The notes: generated by a model from the sequence alone, not told the origin. A stretch of 64,000 bases of DNA from Sphingomonas sp. LaA6.9 (GCF_022601895.1 NZ_JAKVIO010000007.1:86218-150217); one strand, 5' to 3'; shown: positions 35,343 through 45,144, counted from the stretch's first letter. A program made the numbers and translations.

Positions 35343-35942
35343 TCAATCGGCCGACCAGCCCTGCATCGCGGGAAAAGCCGGGAGCGCTGCAATGCGGTCG
35401 AGCCAGCGTGTGACGTTGGGCCGGGAGCCGAGTTCGATGCCGCCATCCGCGGCGAGCCCGATATAAGGGCTTGCCGCTATATCGGCGATCGTGAGTCTGC
35501 CTCCTTCCAGCCAGTCATGTGTTGCCAGATGCGCTTCGAGCAGCTTCAGCGCCTTGTCGGCAAAGGCCTGCGCCGTGGGCTCATGGATGTCTGCACCGAA
35601 CAGCCTGCCCAGCCGCAGCATTGCTGGGCCGTTCGCGATCTCGTTTGCCGCAAAGGAGAGCCATTGCATGATCCGTGCGCGCTCAGCGGCGTCCCGTCCG
35701 TCCCATTCACCGGGGCGGTGGAGCGTAGCGAGATAGACGAGGATCGCCTGACTGTCGCGGATCACCACATCGACGTCGACCAGAACGGGTACTTGTCCCA
35801 ATGGATTGATTGCGAGGAAGTCGGGCGTCTTGCGCTCGGGGGCTGGCACCGTGATCTCTTCGTGCGACAGGTTGAGAAACGAGAGCGCCATGCGAACTTT
35901 GTGCGCGTTGCCCGAAAGCGGTGAGGCGTAGAGCCGGATCAT
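35343..35942 (-). CDS. Glutathione S-transferase family protein
   Basis: A 199-residue GST. The thioredoxin-like N-domain starts MIRLYASPLSGNAHKVRMAL, with the cis-proline region NPLGQVPVLVDVDVVIRDSQ near residue 50 and the helical C-domain ending in LTIADIAASPYIGLAADGG near residue 150. A Ser or Tyr near the N-terminus would activate glutathione. The ATG overlaps the stop of the preceding flavin-binding protein gene by four bases, so the two are translated together, and both face a divergent LysR regulator. A joint role in electrophile or redox detoxification is inference. Confidence 0.88.
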   Translation of the reverse strand: MIRLYASPLSGNAHKVRMALSFLNLSHEEITVPAPERKTPDFLAINPLGQVPVLVDVDVVIRDSQAILVYLATLHRPGEWDGRDAAERARIMQWLSFAANEIANGPAMLRLGRLFGADIHEPTAQAFADKALKLLEAHLATHDWLEGGRLTIADIAASPYIGLAADGGIELGSRPNVTRWLDRIAALPAFPAMQGWSAD

Positions 35943-36559
35943 GACGCAAGCTTCTCCTTGAGTGTGCTGTTTTCGGCCTCGAGCGCGGCGATGCGCGCCT
36001 TCAGCGCCTCGACTGGTCCGGCCAGTTCGGCGACGGTGAAGCGCTGCGTGATATATTTCGCGCAGTTCCATTCGAGGCCCTCAACCGTGATCATGAAACC
36101 GCGCTCGGCCTGTGCCGGATAGCCCGGCGGCATGAGTGCGTCGACGAGCGCGGGGTTTTCCGCATGTTCGATGCTCACCGCGCGTCCCACCAGCTTCAGC
36201 CGCTGGCGGTTCGGATAGTCCATCAGGATCAGTGCGACGCGGTCGTCGCTGCGGAAATTGGCGGTGCTGATATATTGCCGGTTGCCGCTGAAGTCGGCGA
36301 AGGCGATGCGGTGTCTGTCGAGCACACGGAGAAAGCCGGGCGGCCCGCCACGGTGCTGGACATAGGGCCAGCCCGTTTCGGTGACGCTCGCCATATAGAA
36401 TGTGTCGCGGCTCTCGATAAAGGCGCGCGCGGTGTCGTCGAGCGCGTCGGGAGCGGAACCGTCGCCTTCCATGCGTGCATAGCTCGCGCGCGAACCCTTC
36501 GCCTCCTGGATCTCCCTGACCCCCGGCGTGAACATCAGATGCTTGAAATTCTCGGCCAT
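35939..36559 (-). CDS. Pyridoxamine 5-prime-phosphate oxidase-like FMN-binding protein
   Basis: A 206-residue split-barrel flavoprotein of the PPOX class. Visible parts are FIESRDTFYMASVTETGWPY near residue 65, QHRGGPPGFLRVLDRHRIAF, and NRQYISTANFRSDDRVALIL, where the barrel binds FMN phosphate. The C-terminus is a short coiled coil (ALKARIAALEAENSTLKEKL). I place the start at the ATG at 36559 after GGGAG; the frame also opens at 36601. It is not the vitamin B6 enzyme PdxH, whose C-terminal signature is absent. It heads a two-gene operon with the GST and diverges from the LysR gene. Confidence 0.8.
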   Translation of the reverse strand: MAENFKHLMFTPGVREIQEAKGSRASYARMEGDGSAPDALDDTARAFIESRDTFYMASVTETGWPYVQHRGGPPGFLRVLDRHRIAFADFSGNRQYISTANFRSDDRVALILMDYPNRQRLKLVGRAVSIEHAENPALVDALMPPGYPAQAERGFMITVEGLEWNCAKYITQRFTVAELAGPVEALKARIAALEAENSTLKEKLAS

Positions 36560-36613
36560 ATCCACGCTCCCGCCGGTGATATGCGCCATTTCCATGGACA
36601 TGATAATCGACTA

Positions 36614-36625
36614 GAACTGAAGTTC
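36614..36625. promoter_or_regulatory. Candidate LysR operator between the PPOX/GST operon and lysR
   Basis: GAACT-GA-AGTTC is a perfect short palindrome inside TAGAACTGAAGTTCATTA, five bases upstream of the LysR start and near the PPOX start. It has the dyad form typical of LysR targets and sits where one protein could control both directions. Confidence 0.45.
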
Positions 36626-36629
36626 ATTA

Positions 36630-37547
36630 TTGCGAAAAGTGGAATTGTTTCTGGATCGGTTTCAATCGCTCGAGGCCTTTGTGGCTGTTGCCGACCATGG
36701 CGGCTTCGCGGCGGGCGCGCGTGCGAACCGAATGTCTCCCCCGGCTATGACGCGCGCAATCGCCGCGCTGGAGGCGCATCTGGGCGTCGCCCTGTTTCAC
36801 CGGTCGACACGTGCGGTCTCCTTGACCGAGGAGGGGACGGCCTTTCTGTCTCGTGCACGCGCTATCCTTGCCGAGCTGCGCGACGCCGAACTCGTGGCGA
36901 TGGGCGCGCAAGACACGCCGCAGGGCACGCTGATCGTCACCGCGCCCGTTGCGTTCGGGCAGCGCCATGTCGTCCCCGTCACCAATGCGCTGCTTGCGGC
37001 GCACCCGAGGCTGTCGGTTCGCCTGCTGCTGATCGATCGCAATGTCAGGATCGTGGAGGAAGGGATCGACGTCGCAGTCCGCATCGGCCCGCTCGCCGAT
37101 TCAAGTCTGATCGCGCGCACGATCGGGGCGGTGACGCGCATCGCGGTCGCCAGTCCCGCCTATCTCGCCGAACATGGCACGCCCGCCGGTCCGCACGAGC
37201 TCAGGAATCATGCGCTGATCGGCGTCACCGCGGTCAATCCCGCGACCGAGTGGCGCTTCGGCGCGAAGCGCGAAATGGCGGTGGCGATCCGTCCGCGCAT
37301 GCTCGTCAACACCAATGATGCCGCGATCCACGCGGCCGAAGCGGGGATCGGCATCGCCTATCAGCTCAGCTACCAGGTCGATGATGCCATCGCTGGGGGG
37401 CGGCTGTTCCCCCTGCTGGCCGATTTTTGCGTGACCGCGATTCCGGTGCACCTCGTCTTCGGCGCCAGCCGCGCGGGCACGCCCGCCGTGCGCGCCTTTG
37501 CCGACGCGATGCAGGCGCGCGCCGCCGAAGTCCTCGGCGCGCGCTGA
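36630..37547 (+). CDS. LysR-family transcriptional regulator
   Basis: About 300 residues. The N-terminal winged helix reads FQSLEAFVAVADHGGFAAGA and TRAIAALEAHLGVALFHRST, followed by the effector domain with TLIVTAPVAFGQRHVVPV and the periplasmic-binding-like fold to residue 300 (VHLVFGASRAGTPAVRAFAD). The frame opens at a TTG (36630), and no in-frame ATG precedes the domain; a TTG at 36645 or a GTG at 36639 is also possible. It is divergent from the PPOX-GST operon, which is its likely target. Inducer unknown. Confidence 0.88.
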   Translation: MRKVELFLDRFQSLEAFVAVADHGGFAAGARANRMSPPAMTRAIAALEAHLGVALFHRSTRAVSLTEEGTAFLSRARAILAELRDAELVAMGAQDTPQGTLIVTAPVAFGQRHVVPVTNALLAAHPRLSVRLLLIDRNVRIVEEGIDVAVRIGPLADSSLIARTIGAVTRIAVASPAYLAEHGTPAGPHELRNHALIGVTAVNPATEWRFGAKREMAVAIRPRMLVNTNDAAIHAAEAGIGIAYQLSYQVDDAIAGGRLFPLLADFCVTAIPVHLVFGASRAGTPAVRAFADAMQARAAEVLGAR

Positions 37548-37556
37548 TATCCGGCC

Positions 37557-38336
37557 TTACTTCCCCCGCTTCTTGCGGTGCTTTTCGAGGTCGAGGACCG
37601 ATGTGTCGGCCTCTTCGGGGAGCAGGCCCAGACGGCGCGCCACTTCCTGATAGGCCTCGACCTCGCCGCCGAGATCGCGACGGAAGCGGTCCTTGTCGAG
37701 CTTCTCATTGGTCGTCATGTCCCACAGACGGCAGCCGTCTGGACTGATCTCGTCGGCCAGGATGACGCGGGCATAGTCATTGTCCCAGATCCGGCCGAAC
37801 TCGAGCTTGAAGTCGACCAGACGAATGCCGATGCCCGCGAACAGGCCCGACATGAAATCGTTCACGCGGATCGCCATGTCGGCGATGTCGTGCATCTCCT
37901 CCTGGCTGGCCCAGCCGAAGCAGGCGATGTGCTCGTCGGCGATCATCGGATCGCCAAGCGCATCGTCCTTGTAGTAATATTCGATGATCGTGCGCGGCAG
38001 CTGCGTGCCTTCCTCGATGCCGAGGCGCTTGGTCAGCGAGCCCGCGGCAACGTTGCGCACCACCACCTCGATCGGAACGATCTCGACCTGGCGGATCAGC
38101 TGCTCGCGCATGTTGAGCCGGCGGATGAAGTGCGTGGGGATGCCGATATTGCCGAGCAGCGTGAAGATGTGCTCGGAAATCCGGTTGTTGAGCACGCCCT
38201 TGCCGCTGATCGTACCCTTCTTCTGCGCGTTGAACGCGGTGGCGTCATCCTTGAAATACTGGATGAGCGTTCCGGGCTCAGGCCCCTCATAGAGGATCTT
38301 GGCCTTGCCCTCATAGATTTGGCGGCGGCGTGCCAT
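37557..38336 (-). CDS. purC: Phosphoribosylaminoimidazole-succinocarboxamide synthase
   Basis: SAICAR synthetase, which joins aspartate to CAIR with ATP in purine synthesis. The 259-residue protein shows [20 protein letters not shown] at the start, [20 protein letters not shown], the conserved [17 protein letters not shown] near residue 95, [12 protein letters not shown] near residue 180 and [14 protein letters not shown]. The length is slightly above the bacterial average. purS and purQ lie 5 kb downstream on the same strand, separated from it by the peptidase, GST, PPOX and LysR genes. Assignment secure. Confidence 0.96.
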   Translation of the reverse strand: MARRRQIYEGKAKILYEGPEPGTLIQYFKDDATAFNAQKKGTISGKGVLNNRISEHIFTLLGNIGIPTHFIRRLNMREQLIRQVEIVPIEVVVRNVAAGSLTKRLGIEEGTQLPRTIIEYYYKDDALGDPMIADEHIACFGWASQEEMHDIADMAIRVNDFMSGLFAGIGIRLVDFKLEFGRIWDNDYARVILADEISPDGCRLWDMTTNEKLDKDRFRRDLGGEVEAYQEVARRLGLLPEEADTSVLDLEKHRKKRGK

Positions 38337-38641
38337 CTACACATACCCCTGAAAGTCGATGCCCCGGCAGCGCATAAATAGGATGCGCATGCCGGGGCGG
38401 GAAGAGGGCTGCGCCTATAACCGAATCATTGGTCAGAGGCAATTGACGGACTCAGGCCACGCCCTCGACATCATCGTACGCGAAGCGTGCCATTTCGAAA
38501 CGGCCGATATGATTATGCGGTCGCGATCACCGGATCCCGGAGACGCAAACTCTCAATCCGGCATCTGCCCGGACATCCGCCTGAATTCGTGCTATGATAA
38601 CGATCCTGAATGCCCGGGAATGCCCCGGGAGGAGCAGCGAC
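38337..38641. promoter_or_regulatory. Divergent promoter region between purC and the NfeD-type protease
   Basis: No gene is seen in these 305 bases. The stretch must contain the purC promoter on the minus strand and the nfeD promoter on the plus strand. A strong GGGAGGAG ribosome-binding site at 38627-38634 serves the GTG start at 38642. No PurR-like palindrome was found by eye. Confidence 0.5.
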
Positions 38642-40024
38642 GTGCCGCGCGCATCGCATATTAGGCCCTGGCGCCACTTTGGCCATTGGCTGGCGATCCT
38701 GCTGGTCGCACTGGTCGTGACGATATGCGTGCCCGCCGCGGGCCAGCGCGGGCCGCCCGCGATCGTGCTGCATCTCGACGGCGCGATAGGTCCCGCCAGC
38801 GCCGATTATCTGTCGCGGGCGCTCGATCGGGCCGCGAAGCGCAGCGCGCCGCTGGTCGTCGTGCGCCTCGATACGCCGGGCGGGCTCGATACTTCGATGC
38901 GTGCGATGATCCGCGACATCCTGGCCTCTCCCGTGCCGGTCGCGACCTATGTCAGCCCGAGCGGCGCGCGTGCGGCAAGCGCGGGCACCTTCCTGCTCTA
39001 TGCCAGTCACGTAGCGGCCATGGCGCCCGGCACCAATGTCGGAGCGGCGACGCCGGTGCAGATCGGCGGTGTTCCCGGCCCCGATCAGGGAACGGACAAG
39101 GACGCCCGGGACAAGGCTTCAACCCCGCGCAATCCGATGGACGCCAAAGCGGTCAACGATGCCGCCGCCTATATCCGCGCGCTCGCCGAATTACGGGGTC
39201 GCAATGTCGACTGGGCCGAAAAGGCGGTGCGCGAGGCCGCGAGCCTGTCGGCAAGCGCAGCGCTTCGCGAAGATGTGATTGATATCGAGGCGAAGAGCGT
39301 CGCCGACCTGCTGGCCCAGGCGCATGGCCGGATTGTGACGGTCGGCGGGAACCGCATCACGCTTGCCACGCGCGGACTTGGTGTCGAGGAAGTCCGGCCC
39401 GGCTGGCGCACCGAATTGCTGAGCGCGATCACCAACCCCAATGTCGCGCTGATCCTGATGATGGTGGGCATCTACGGTCTGATCTTCGAGTTCATGAGCC
39501 CCGGCTTTTTCGCGCCAGGCACGATCGGCGCGATCTGCCTGCTGACCGGGCTCTATGCGCTCGCGGCGCTTCCCGTGAACTTTGCGGGGCTCGCGCTGAT
39601 CGCGCTCGGCATCGGGTTGCTGGTTGCGGAGATGTACGTCGCCTCCTTCGGCACGCTGGGGCTGGGCGGCGTCGTCGCGCTCATGCTCGGCGCGACGATC
39701 CTCGTTGATACCGACGTTCCCGAGTTCCGCGTGTCATGGTCGTCGATCGCGGGGATCACGGTCGCCAGCGTGGTCTTCATGCTCCTTGTTGCGCGCCTCG
39801 CGCTCGCCTCGCGCCGCGCACGCATCGTCAGCGGGCGCGAGGACATGGTCGGGGTGCGCGGCGTGGTCGAGGACTGGGGCGACCGTCAGGGCCATGTCTT
39901 CGTGCGCGGCGAGCGCTGGAACGCCGCCGGAGCCGCGCCGCTCGGCAAGGGCCAGGATGTCCGCGTCACCGCGCTCGAGGGGCTGACGCTCCATGTCGAG
40001 CCCGAACCGCCGCATGGAGGATAG
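38642..40024 (+). CDS. NfeD family membrane-bound serine protease (ClpP class)
   Basis: A 460-residue protein that pairs with the stomatin-like gene directly downstream. A signal anchor ([20 protein letters not shown]) leads into a ClpP-like protease domain with [20 protein letters not shown], the catalytic serine in [15 protein letters not shown] near residue 100 and the catalytic-lysine region [20 protein letters not shown] near residue 150. Four or five helices follow, then the NfeD OB-fold ([14 protein letters not shown]). I choose the GTG at 38642 because GGGAGGAG lies seven bases upstream; the open frame begins at 38594. Homologues cleave stomatin C-termini and are linked to membrane quality control. 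Confidence 0.88.
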   Translation: MPRASHIRPWRHFGHWLAILLVALVVTICVPAAGQRGPPAIVLHLDGAIGPASADYLSRALDRAAKRSAPLVVVRLDTPGGLDTSMRAMIRDILASPVPVATYVSPSGARAASAGTFLLYASHVAAMAPGTNVGAATPVQIGGVPGPDQGTDKDARDKASTPRNPMDAKAVNDAAAYIRALAELRGRNVDWAEKAVREAASLSASAALREDVIDIEAKSVADLLAQAHGRIVTVGGNRITLATRGLGVEEVRPGWRTELLSAITNPNVALILMMVGIYGLIFEFMSPGFFAPGTIGAICLLTGLYALAALPVNFAGLALIALGIGLLVAEMYVASFGTLGLGGVVALMLGATILVDTDVPEFRVSWSSIAGITVASVVFMLLVARLALASRRARIVSGREDMVGVRGVVEDWGDRQGHVFVRGERWNAAGAAPLGKGQDVRVTALEGLTLHVEPEPPHGG

Positions 40025-40028
40025 AGCG

Positions 40029-40799
40029 ATGATCCCGCAGATCGCCTTCTACCTGCCGCTGATAGTCCTCGCGATGCTGTTCCTCGCCTCGGCCATAAAG
40101 GTGCTGCGCGAATATGAGCGTGGCGTCGTCTTCACGCTTGGCCGCTTCACGGGGGTCAAGGGCCCCGGGTTGATCCTGCTCGTGCCGATGGTCCAGCAGA
40201 TGGTGCGCACCGATCTGCGCGTGGTCGTGTTCGACGTGCCTCCGCAGGACGTCATCAGCCACGACAATGTCTCGGTGCGCGTCAATGCCGTGATCTATTT
40301 CCGCATCATCGATCCCGAAAAGGCGATCATCCAGGTCGAGGATTTTCTGGGCGCCACCAGCCAGCTTGCGCAGACGACGCTGCGCTCGGTGCTCGGCAAG
40401 CATGAACTCGACACGATGCTCGCCGAGCGCGACCGCCTGAACAACGATATTCAGGAGATCCTCGACGCGCGCACCGATCCCTGGGGGATCAAGGTTGCCA
40501 ATGTCGAGATCAAGGATGTCGATATCAACGAGACCATGGTGCGCGCGATTGCAAGGCAGGCCGAGGCCGAGCGTGAGCGCCGTGCAAAGGTGATCAATGC
40601 GGAAGGCGAACAGCAGGCCGCCGCCAAGCTCCTCGAGGCAGCCGAGATCCTGTCGAAGCGCCCCGAGGCGATGCAACTCCGCTACCTCAGCAGCCTCAAC
40701 GTGATTGCCGCCGAGAAGAATTCGACGATCGTCTTCCCGTTCCCGATCGAATTCGGACACTTCCTGAAGAATGCGGCGGGCAAGGCGGATGAGAGCTAG
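40029..40799 (+). CDS. SPFH/stomatin-like (slipin) membrane protein
   Basis: A 256-residue protein with one N-terminal membrane helix ([20 protein letters not shown]) and the SPFH domain: [40 protein letters not shown] and [15 protein letters not shown] coiled-coil region follows ([20 protein letters not shown]), then the hydrophobic C-terminal stretch [13 protein letters not shown] that NfeD-type proteases cut in homologues. The start is the ATG at 40029, four bases after the nfeD stop. The pair is the widespread NfeD-stomatin operon, thought to organise membrane microdomains. Confidence 0.92.
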   Translation: MIPQIAFYLPLIVLAMLFLASAIKVLREYERGVVFTLGRFTGVKGPGLILLVPMVQQMVRTDLRVVVFDVPPQDVISHDNVSVRVNAVIYFRIIDPEKAIIQVEDFLGATSQLAQTTLRSVLGKHELDTMLAERDRLNNDIQEILDARTDPWGIKVANVEIKDVDINETMVRAIARQAEAERERRAKVINAEGEQQAAAKLLEAAEILSKRPEAMQLRYLSSLNVIAAEKNSTIVFPFPIEFGHFLKNAAGKADES

Positions 40800-40903
40800 G
40801 GCGGCGCTCACGGCAGGCACCATCTCATGACGGTTGCACCGCCCGCGCATAGGAATTAGGCCGGTCGGCGTTCGCGGCAGCAGCGAGAGCGGATCGGGAA
40901 GCG

Positions 40904-42394
40904 GTGGTGCAAAACCTCTCGTCACGGCTGGCGCGTGGAAGCCTGTGGATCACGGCGTCGCGCGGACTCGTCAACGCGCTTGGCTTCATCTCGACGATCG
41001 TCCTCGCGCGATTGCTGCTGCCTTCGGACTTCGGTCTGGTGGCGCTGGGCATGACGATGCTCCTGATCCTGCAGTCGTTCACCAATCTTTCGCTTGCGCA
41101 GGCGCTGGTGCATCACCGCGAGCCGACGCGCGGGCACTTCGATACAGCGTGGACGCTCAACATGCTGCGCGGACTGCTGCTGGGCGGCCTGTTCTCGGCG
41201 GTCGGCCCTGTGGTCGCTGCCTTCTATGGCGACCCGCGGCTTGCGAATGTGATATATGCGTTCGGCCTGAGCATCTTCATGAGCGGCCTCGCCAATCCGC
41301 GGCGGATCATGCTCCAGAAGGAACTGATCTTCTGGCAGGATTTCGTCCTGAATGTCTCGCAAAAGATGATCGGTGTCATTGTCGGCATAGCCGTGGCGCT
41401 GATCTACCGGAGCTATTGGGCGCTCATCGCGGGGACGCTGGTCGGGCAGTTGGCGCAGGTTGTCATATCCTACACCGTGCTGCCCTTCAGGCCGCGCCTG
41501 ACGCTGAAACATGCACGCGAACTTTGGTCCTTTTCGGTGTGGCTTGCGCTCAGCCAGATGATCAACACGATCAACTGGCGCTTCGATCAGTTGCTGATCG
41601 GCAAGTTTCTGGGCAGTACCGACCTCGGTTACTATACCGTGGGCAACAATCTGGCGGTGATGCCGACCCGAGAGGCCACATCGCCGCTCACTCAGACCCT
41701 CTTTCCCGCTTTCTCGAAATTCGCGAACGAACCGGGGCGACTGCGCCATGCCTATCAACGCGCACAGGCGCTCGTCACCGCGATCGCACTTCCCTTGGGT
41801 GTCGGCATGGCGCTGATCGCCGAACCGCTCGTGTTGCTCGCCATGGGGGAGAAATGGCTGCCCGCCACCGCAGTGATCGAGGCGTTGGCGGCCATCATCG
41901 CAGTGCAGACGATCGGCTCGCAGGTCGTTCCGCTGGGCATGTCGCTGGGTGCGACGCGCTTGCTGTTCGTGCGCGATACGCAGCTGTTCTTCGTGCGCCT
42001 GCCGCTCATCATGGCCGGCATGTACGTCTATGGATTGCAAGGGGTGATCTATGCCCGCGTGATCACCGGCCTTGTCGCGACGCTGGTCAACATGCTCATG
42101 ATCAGGAGGTTGATCGCGCTGCCGGTGCGCAAGCAGCTTGGCGCCAATCTGCGTTGCATCCTGGCTGTCCTGGTGATGAGCGCGGCAGTGTGGGCTGCGC
42201 AACGGATGTTTGCCGCGAACCACGGCTTGGTACAACTGCTATTCGAAGTCGTGACGCTGATTGGCATCGGAGCGTTTACCTATGGCGCGAGCAGCGCTGC
42301 GCTATGGATGATCGGCGGTCGGCCTGCCGGCCCCGAGCGCGAGATGCTCGACCTCGCCGGAAAGGCGCGCGCCCGGTTCTTCAACCGGGGCTAA
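40904..42394 (+). CDS. Second polysaccharide flippase (PST/Wzx-like)
   Basis: A 496-residue polytopic MOP-superfamily protein with the usual opening RLARGSLWITASRGLVNALG and ARLLLPSDFGLVALGMTML, and about 12-14 helices. It starts at GTG. It is unlinked to the main EPS locus and has no glycosyltransferase next to it; its 3-prime end overlaps the convergent PP-loop gene by 93 bases. It may export a separate glycan or act with glycosyltransferases elsewhere. The family call is firm, the substrate unknown. Confidence 0.87.
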   Translation: MVQNLSSRLARGSLWITASRGLVNALGFISTIVLARLLLPSDFGLVALGMTMLLILQSFTNLSLAQALVHHREPTRGHFDTAWTLNMLRGLLLGGLFSAVGPVVAAFYGDPRLANVIYAFGLSIFMSGLANPRRIMLQKELIFWQDFVLNVSQKMIGVIVGIAVALIYRSYWALIAGTLVGQLAQVVISYTVLPFRPRLTLKHARELWSFSVWLALSQMINTINWRFDQLLIGKFLGSTDLGYYTVGNNLAVMPTREATSPLTQTLFPAFSKFANEPGRLRHAYQRAQALVTAIALPLGVGMALIAEPLVLLAMGEKWLPATAVIEALAAIIAVQTIGSQVVPLGMSLGATRLLFVRDTQLFFVRLPLIMAGMYVYGLQGVIYARVITGLVATLVNMLMIRRLIALPVRKQLGANLRCILAVLVMSAAVWAAQRMFAANHGLVQLLFEVVTLIGIGAFTYGASSAALWMIGGRPAGPEREMLDLAGKARARFFNRG

Positions 42395-43594
42395 GGGTGG
42401 TTCGGCCACCGCAATGCCCGTTGCGATCGGTGTGCCCTGCTTCGCGGGACGCCGGCGCGGAAACAGGACTTTTTTGGTCTGCTTGGCGGCGTTGAGCGCC
42501 GAATTCCATGCGATCGAAAGCTGCACCGCGCGCGCCCATCCGGGCAGGGTGCCGCCGCGACGGCAATGCTCGACAATGTCCTGAAGCTGGGTGACTTTGA
42601 CCGCATTGCTTGCGCGCAGGGCCGCGATCTGGGCCAGCGTCGGTTCGCCCCCGAGCGAAGGCGGCAGGCTGAGTCCCAACGTCCGGAAATTGAGTTTGGT
42701 CCGCACGCATTTCTCGCATCGCCCGCAATTGGCGCTTTCGGACGTATTCTGCCAGCATACGCGCAAATTGTTCAGCGCCTCGGGCCAGTTGCTGATCGCT
42801 TCCAGCTTGGCTGTCCGCCCAAACCCGCCTCCGTCCCAAAGTATTTCGAAATCGGGGGACGATAGCATCGCAAATGTGATCGGGTTGGACCCCCAGGGGA
42901 AGACGAGATGCGCATAGTCCTCGCCCGATCCGATCAACGCGGAATCGAAGGTGCCTTGCCACTGGCGAAGGCACGAGGACAGGCCCGAACCGAAGTCCAT
43001 CTGCCATACCCGCGACGCCTGCTCGCGCCAGTTGGTCCGCATCTTGACGAGTGGCAGATCGATCGAGCGGAGCGTTTCCGCCGCGCTGGTAAAGGCATCC
43101 TCGAATTGCGCGTGCCGTGCCAGCGGAATGTCGAGGCCATGAACGAAGAGCGCGGCGCCCAGCTTGCGGCTGCCGCGGCTGGCACGCGCGTTGAAGTGGC
43201 GCCATATCGTGAACGAACTGTCGACGCCGCCCGAGCAGGTGGCGATGGCGGTATCGGCATGGCGCGTGCTGCCGGCATCATCCAGTTCGATATCGGCACT
43301 CAACCGGATCGGTGCGTAGAGGTCGGGCCGCCACAGCACCCAGGAAACCACCAGTTCCTCGAGGCCCGCCAGCAACGATCGCGATACCGGGCCTTCGATA
43401 TGCAGGTCGCGCGCGCTTTCCATGGCCTTGAAGATCAGCGCGGTCGCTGCGACGTCGTGACGCTCCAGCGGTTCCGGCAGGACGGGCTCGGGTGCCTCGA
43501 TCTCCCACCAGATTTCGGATTGATCGAAAAATGCGGATCTCCGCACCTTACCGGGTGAACGGCTTTCGGTAAGCCTTACGCGCAAACTGTCCAT
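42302..43594 (-). CDS. PP-loop ATP-pyrophosphatase family protein of unknown function
   Basis: A 430-residue protein with a PP-loop SGGVDSS (TAIATCSGGVDSSFTIWRHF) near residue 145, the core shared by QueC, asparagine synthetase and tRNA thiolases, which activate a substrate carbonyl by adenylation. Near residue 315 is NCGRCEKCVRTKLNFRTLGL, a four-cysteine zinc-type motif like that of ExsB/QueC. About 120 N-terminal residues and a basic C-terminal tail have no recognised domain. It is far too long to be QueC. The ATG at 43594 is the first ATG in the frame. Its end overlaps the convergent flippase gene. The product is unknown; adenylate-forming chemistry on a glycan or metabolite is inference. 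Confidence 0.75.
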   Translation of the reverse strand: MDSLRVRLTESRSPGKVRRSAFFDQSEIWWEIEAPEPVLPEPLERHDVAATALIFKAMESARDLHIEGPVSRSLLAGLEELVVSWVLWRPDLYAPIRLSADIELDDAGSTRHADTAIATCSGGVDSSFTIWRHFNARASRGSRKLGAALFVHGLDIPLARHAQFEDAFTSAAETLRSIDLPLVKMRTNWREQASRVWQMDFGSGLSSCLRQWQGTFDSALIGSGEDYAHLVFPWGSNPITFAMLSSPDFEILWDGGGFGRTAKLEAISNWPEALNNLRVCWQNTSESANCGRCEKCVRTKLNFRTLGLSLPPSLGGEPTLAQIAALRASNAVKVTQLQDIVEHCRRGGTLPGWARAVQLSIAWNSALNAAKQTKKVLFPRRRPAKQGTPIATGIAVAEPPLAPVEEPGARLSGEVEHLALGAGRPTADHP

Positions 43595-43751
43595 GGCCTC
43601 AGCCTCGTCTCGATAGCCGCCCGTGTCCTTAACATGGAGCAACTCGCGCCATCTGTCGAAACTATTGCACAAGGCTGGGCAATGCGCTGCTCGGCGCTTG
43701 CCTTCGCCGTCTTCTGCCTTATCGCTTGGGGGCTAGCATGGAAGGAACGAC

Positions 43752-44210
43752 ATGGCGACCACGGCGACAGACCTGCACGACCTCGACCAGATTTTCGATG
43801 CATTTTACGCATCGGTTTCCGGGCCGCCCGGCGGGCAGGACTGGGCGCTGTCAGAAGCACTGTTCCATCCCGAGGCGCGGATGGTGCGCACGCGCCTCGA
43901 TGATCAGGGCAAGCCGATCGCGCTCAGCTTCGATCTCGACTCCTACCGCGCCAACGCCTCTGCCTTGCTCGCGAATATCGCGTTCTACGAGATCGAGACG
44001 TGGCGCAAGGTCACCCGCTTCGGCAACATCGCACAGGTCTTCTCCGCCTATGAGGCGCGGCCCGCCCCGGGATCGCCCGAACTTATCAAGCGCGGGCTCA
44101 ACATGCTCCATCTCTATGACGACGGGAGCCGCTGGTGGATCATGCACTGTATCTGGGATGATGAGCGCGAAGGCTTGACGCTTCCGCCCGAACTTGGCGG
44201 GCATGGCTGA
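43752..44210 (+). CDS. NTF2/SnoaL-like domain protein
   Basis: A 152-residue protein with the cone-shaped NTF2-like pattern: an N-terminal helix ([16 protein letters not shown]), a strand with [16 protein letters not shown], a second helix and strands through [20 protein letters not shown] to [16 protein letters not shown]. Proteins of this fold are enzymes or small-molecule binders; no catalytic set can be picked out. GGAACGAC precedes the ATG. The glutaminase start overlaps its last eight bases, so the two are an operon. Confidence 0.72.
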   Translation: MATTATDLHDLDQIFDAFYASVSGPPGGQDWALSEALFHPEARMVRTRLDDQGKPIALSFDLDSYRANASALLANIAFYEIETWRKVTRFGNIAQVFSAYEARPAPGSPELIKRGLNMLHLYDDGSRWWIMHCIWDDEREGLTLPPELGGHG

Positions 44211-45144
44211 CCTTCAGGACCTTCTGGATACGATCGCCGCCGATATGGCGGCGATCGAGGAGCGCGGACGGTCCGCCGACTATATCCCCGCACTCGCCCG
44301 CGTCGATCCTGCGCGCTTCGGAATCGCGGTGGTCACCGCGGAGGGGCACAGTTTCACGGCCGGCGATGCCGAAACGCCCTTTTCGATCCAGAGCATCTCC
44401 AAGGTGTTCATGCTGACGCTTGCGCTTGGCAAGCATGGTGATGCGCTGTGGCGCCGCGTGGGGCGCGAGCCTTCGGGATCGGCGTTCAACTCGATCGTCC
44501 AGCTCGAATTCGAGCATGGCATCCCACGCAACCCCTTCATCAACGCGGGAGCGATCGTCGTAGCCGACGCAGTGCTCGATCGCGGCGCGCCGCAGGGCGC
44601 GATCGGCGAGCTGCTGCGCTTCATGCGCTTCCTTGCCGAGGACGACGCGGTAGAGATCGACATAGAGGTCGCGGGTTCGGAGGCGCGGACCGGCTTTCGC
44701 AACCTCGCGCTGGCCAATTACATGAAGGCGTTCGGCAATCTGCGCAACGCGGTGGACGATGTGCTCAACGTCTACTTCAACCAGTGCGCGCTGGCGATGA
44801 GCTGTCGCCAGCTCGCCATGGCGGGACGTTATCTGTCCGCTGACGGCTTGCATCCCGGTACGGGGCATCAGGTGATCTCGGCCAGGCGCGCGCGGCGTGT
44901 CGGTGCGCTGATGTTGACCTGCGGCCATTATGACGGTTCGGGCGAGTTCGCCTTTCGCGTCGGCATTCCGGGAAAGTCGGGGGTCGGCGGTGGCATCCTC
45001 GGTATCGTGCCGGGCAAGGCATCAATCGCGGTCTGGTCGCCGGGCCTTAACGAGCGCGGCAATTCTCTGCTCGGCAGTCTCGCGCTTGAGCGGCTTTCCG
45101 AGGCGACCGGGTGGTCGATCTTCAACGGTGGTCTGTCGATTTAG
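44203..45144 (+). CDS. glsA: Glutaminase A
   Basis: Hydrolyses glutamine to glutamate and ammonia in the cytoplasm. The 313-residue length is typical. The serine beta-lactamase-like fold is seen in [16 protein letters not shown] near residue 60, which has the catalytic Ser-x-x-Lys dyad, then [13 protein letters not shown] near residue 108, [11 protein letters not shown] and [15 protein letters not shown] near residue 190, and [20 protein letters not shown] near residue 255. I prefer the ATG at 44203 to the upstream TTG. It overlaps the NTF2-like gene by eight bases and, at its 3-prime end, the convergent CAP gene by four. Confidence 0.94.
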   Translation: MADLQDLLDTIAADMAAIEERGRSADYIPALARVDPARFGIAVVTAEGHSFTAGDAETPFSIQSISKVFMLTLALGKHGDALWRRVGREPSGSAFNSIVQLEFEHGIPRNPFINAGAIVVADAVLDRGAPQGAIGELLRFMRFLAEDDAVEIDIEVAGSEARTGFRNLALANYMKAFGNLRNAVDDVLNVYFNQCALAMSCRQLAMAGRYLSADGLHPGTGHQVISARRARRVGALMLTCGHYDGSGEFAFRVGIPGKSGVGGGILGIVPGKASIAVWSPGLNERGNSLLGSLALERLSEATGWSIFNGGLSI

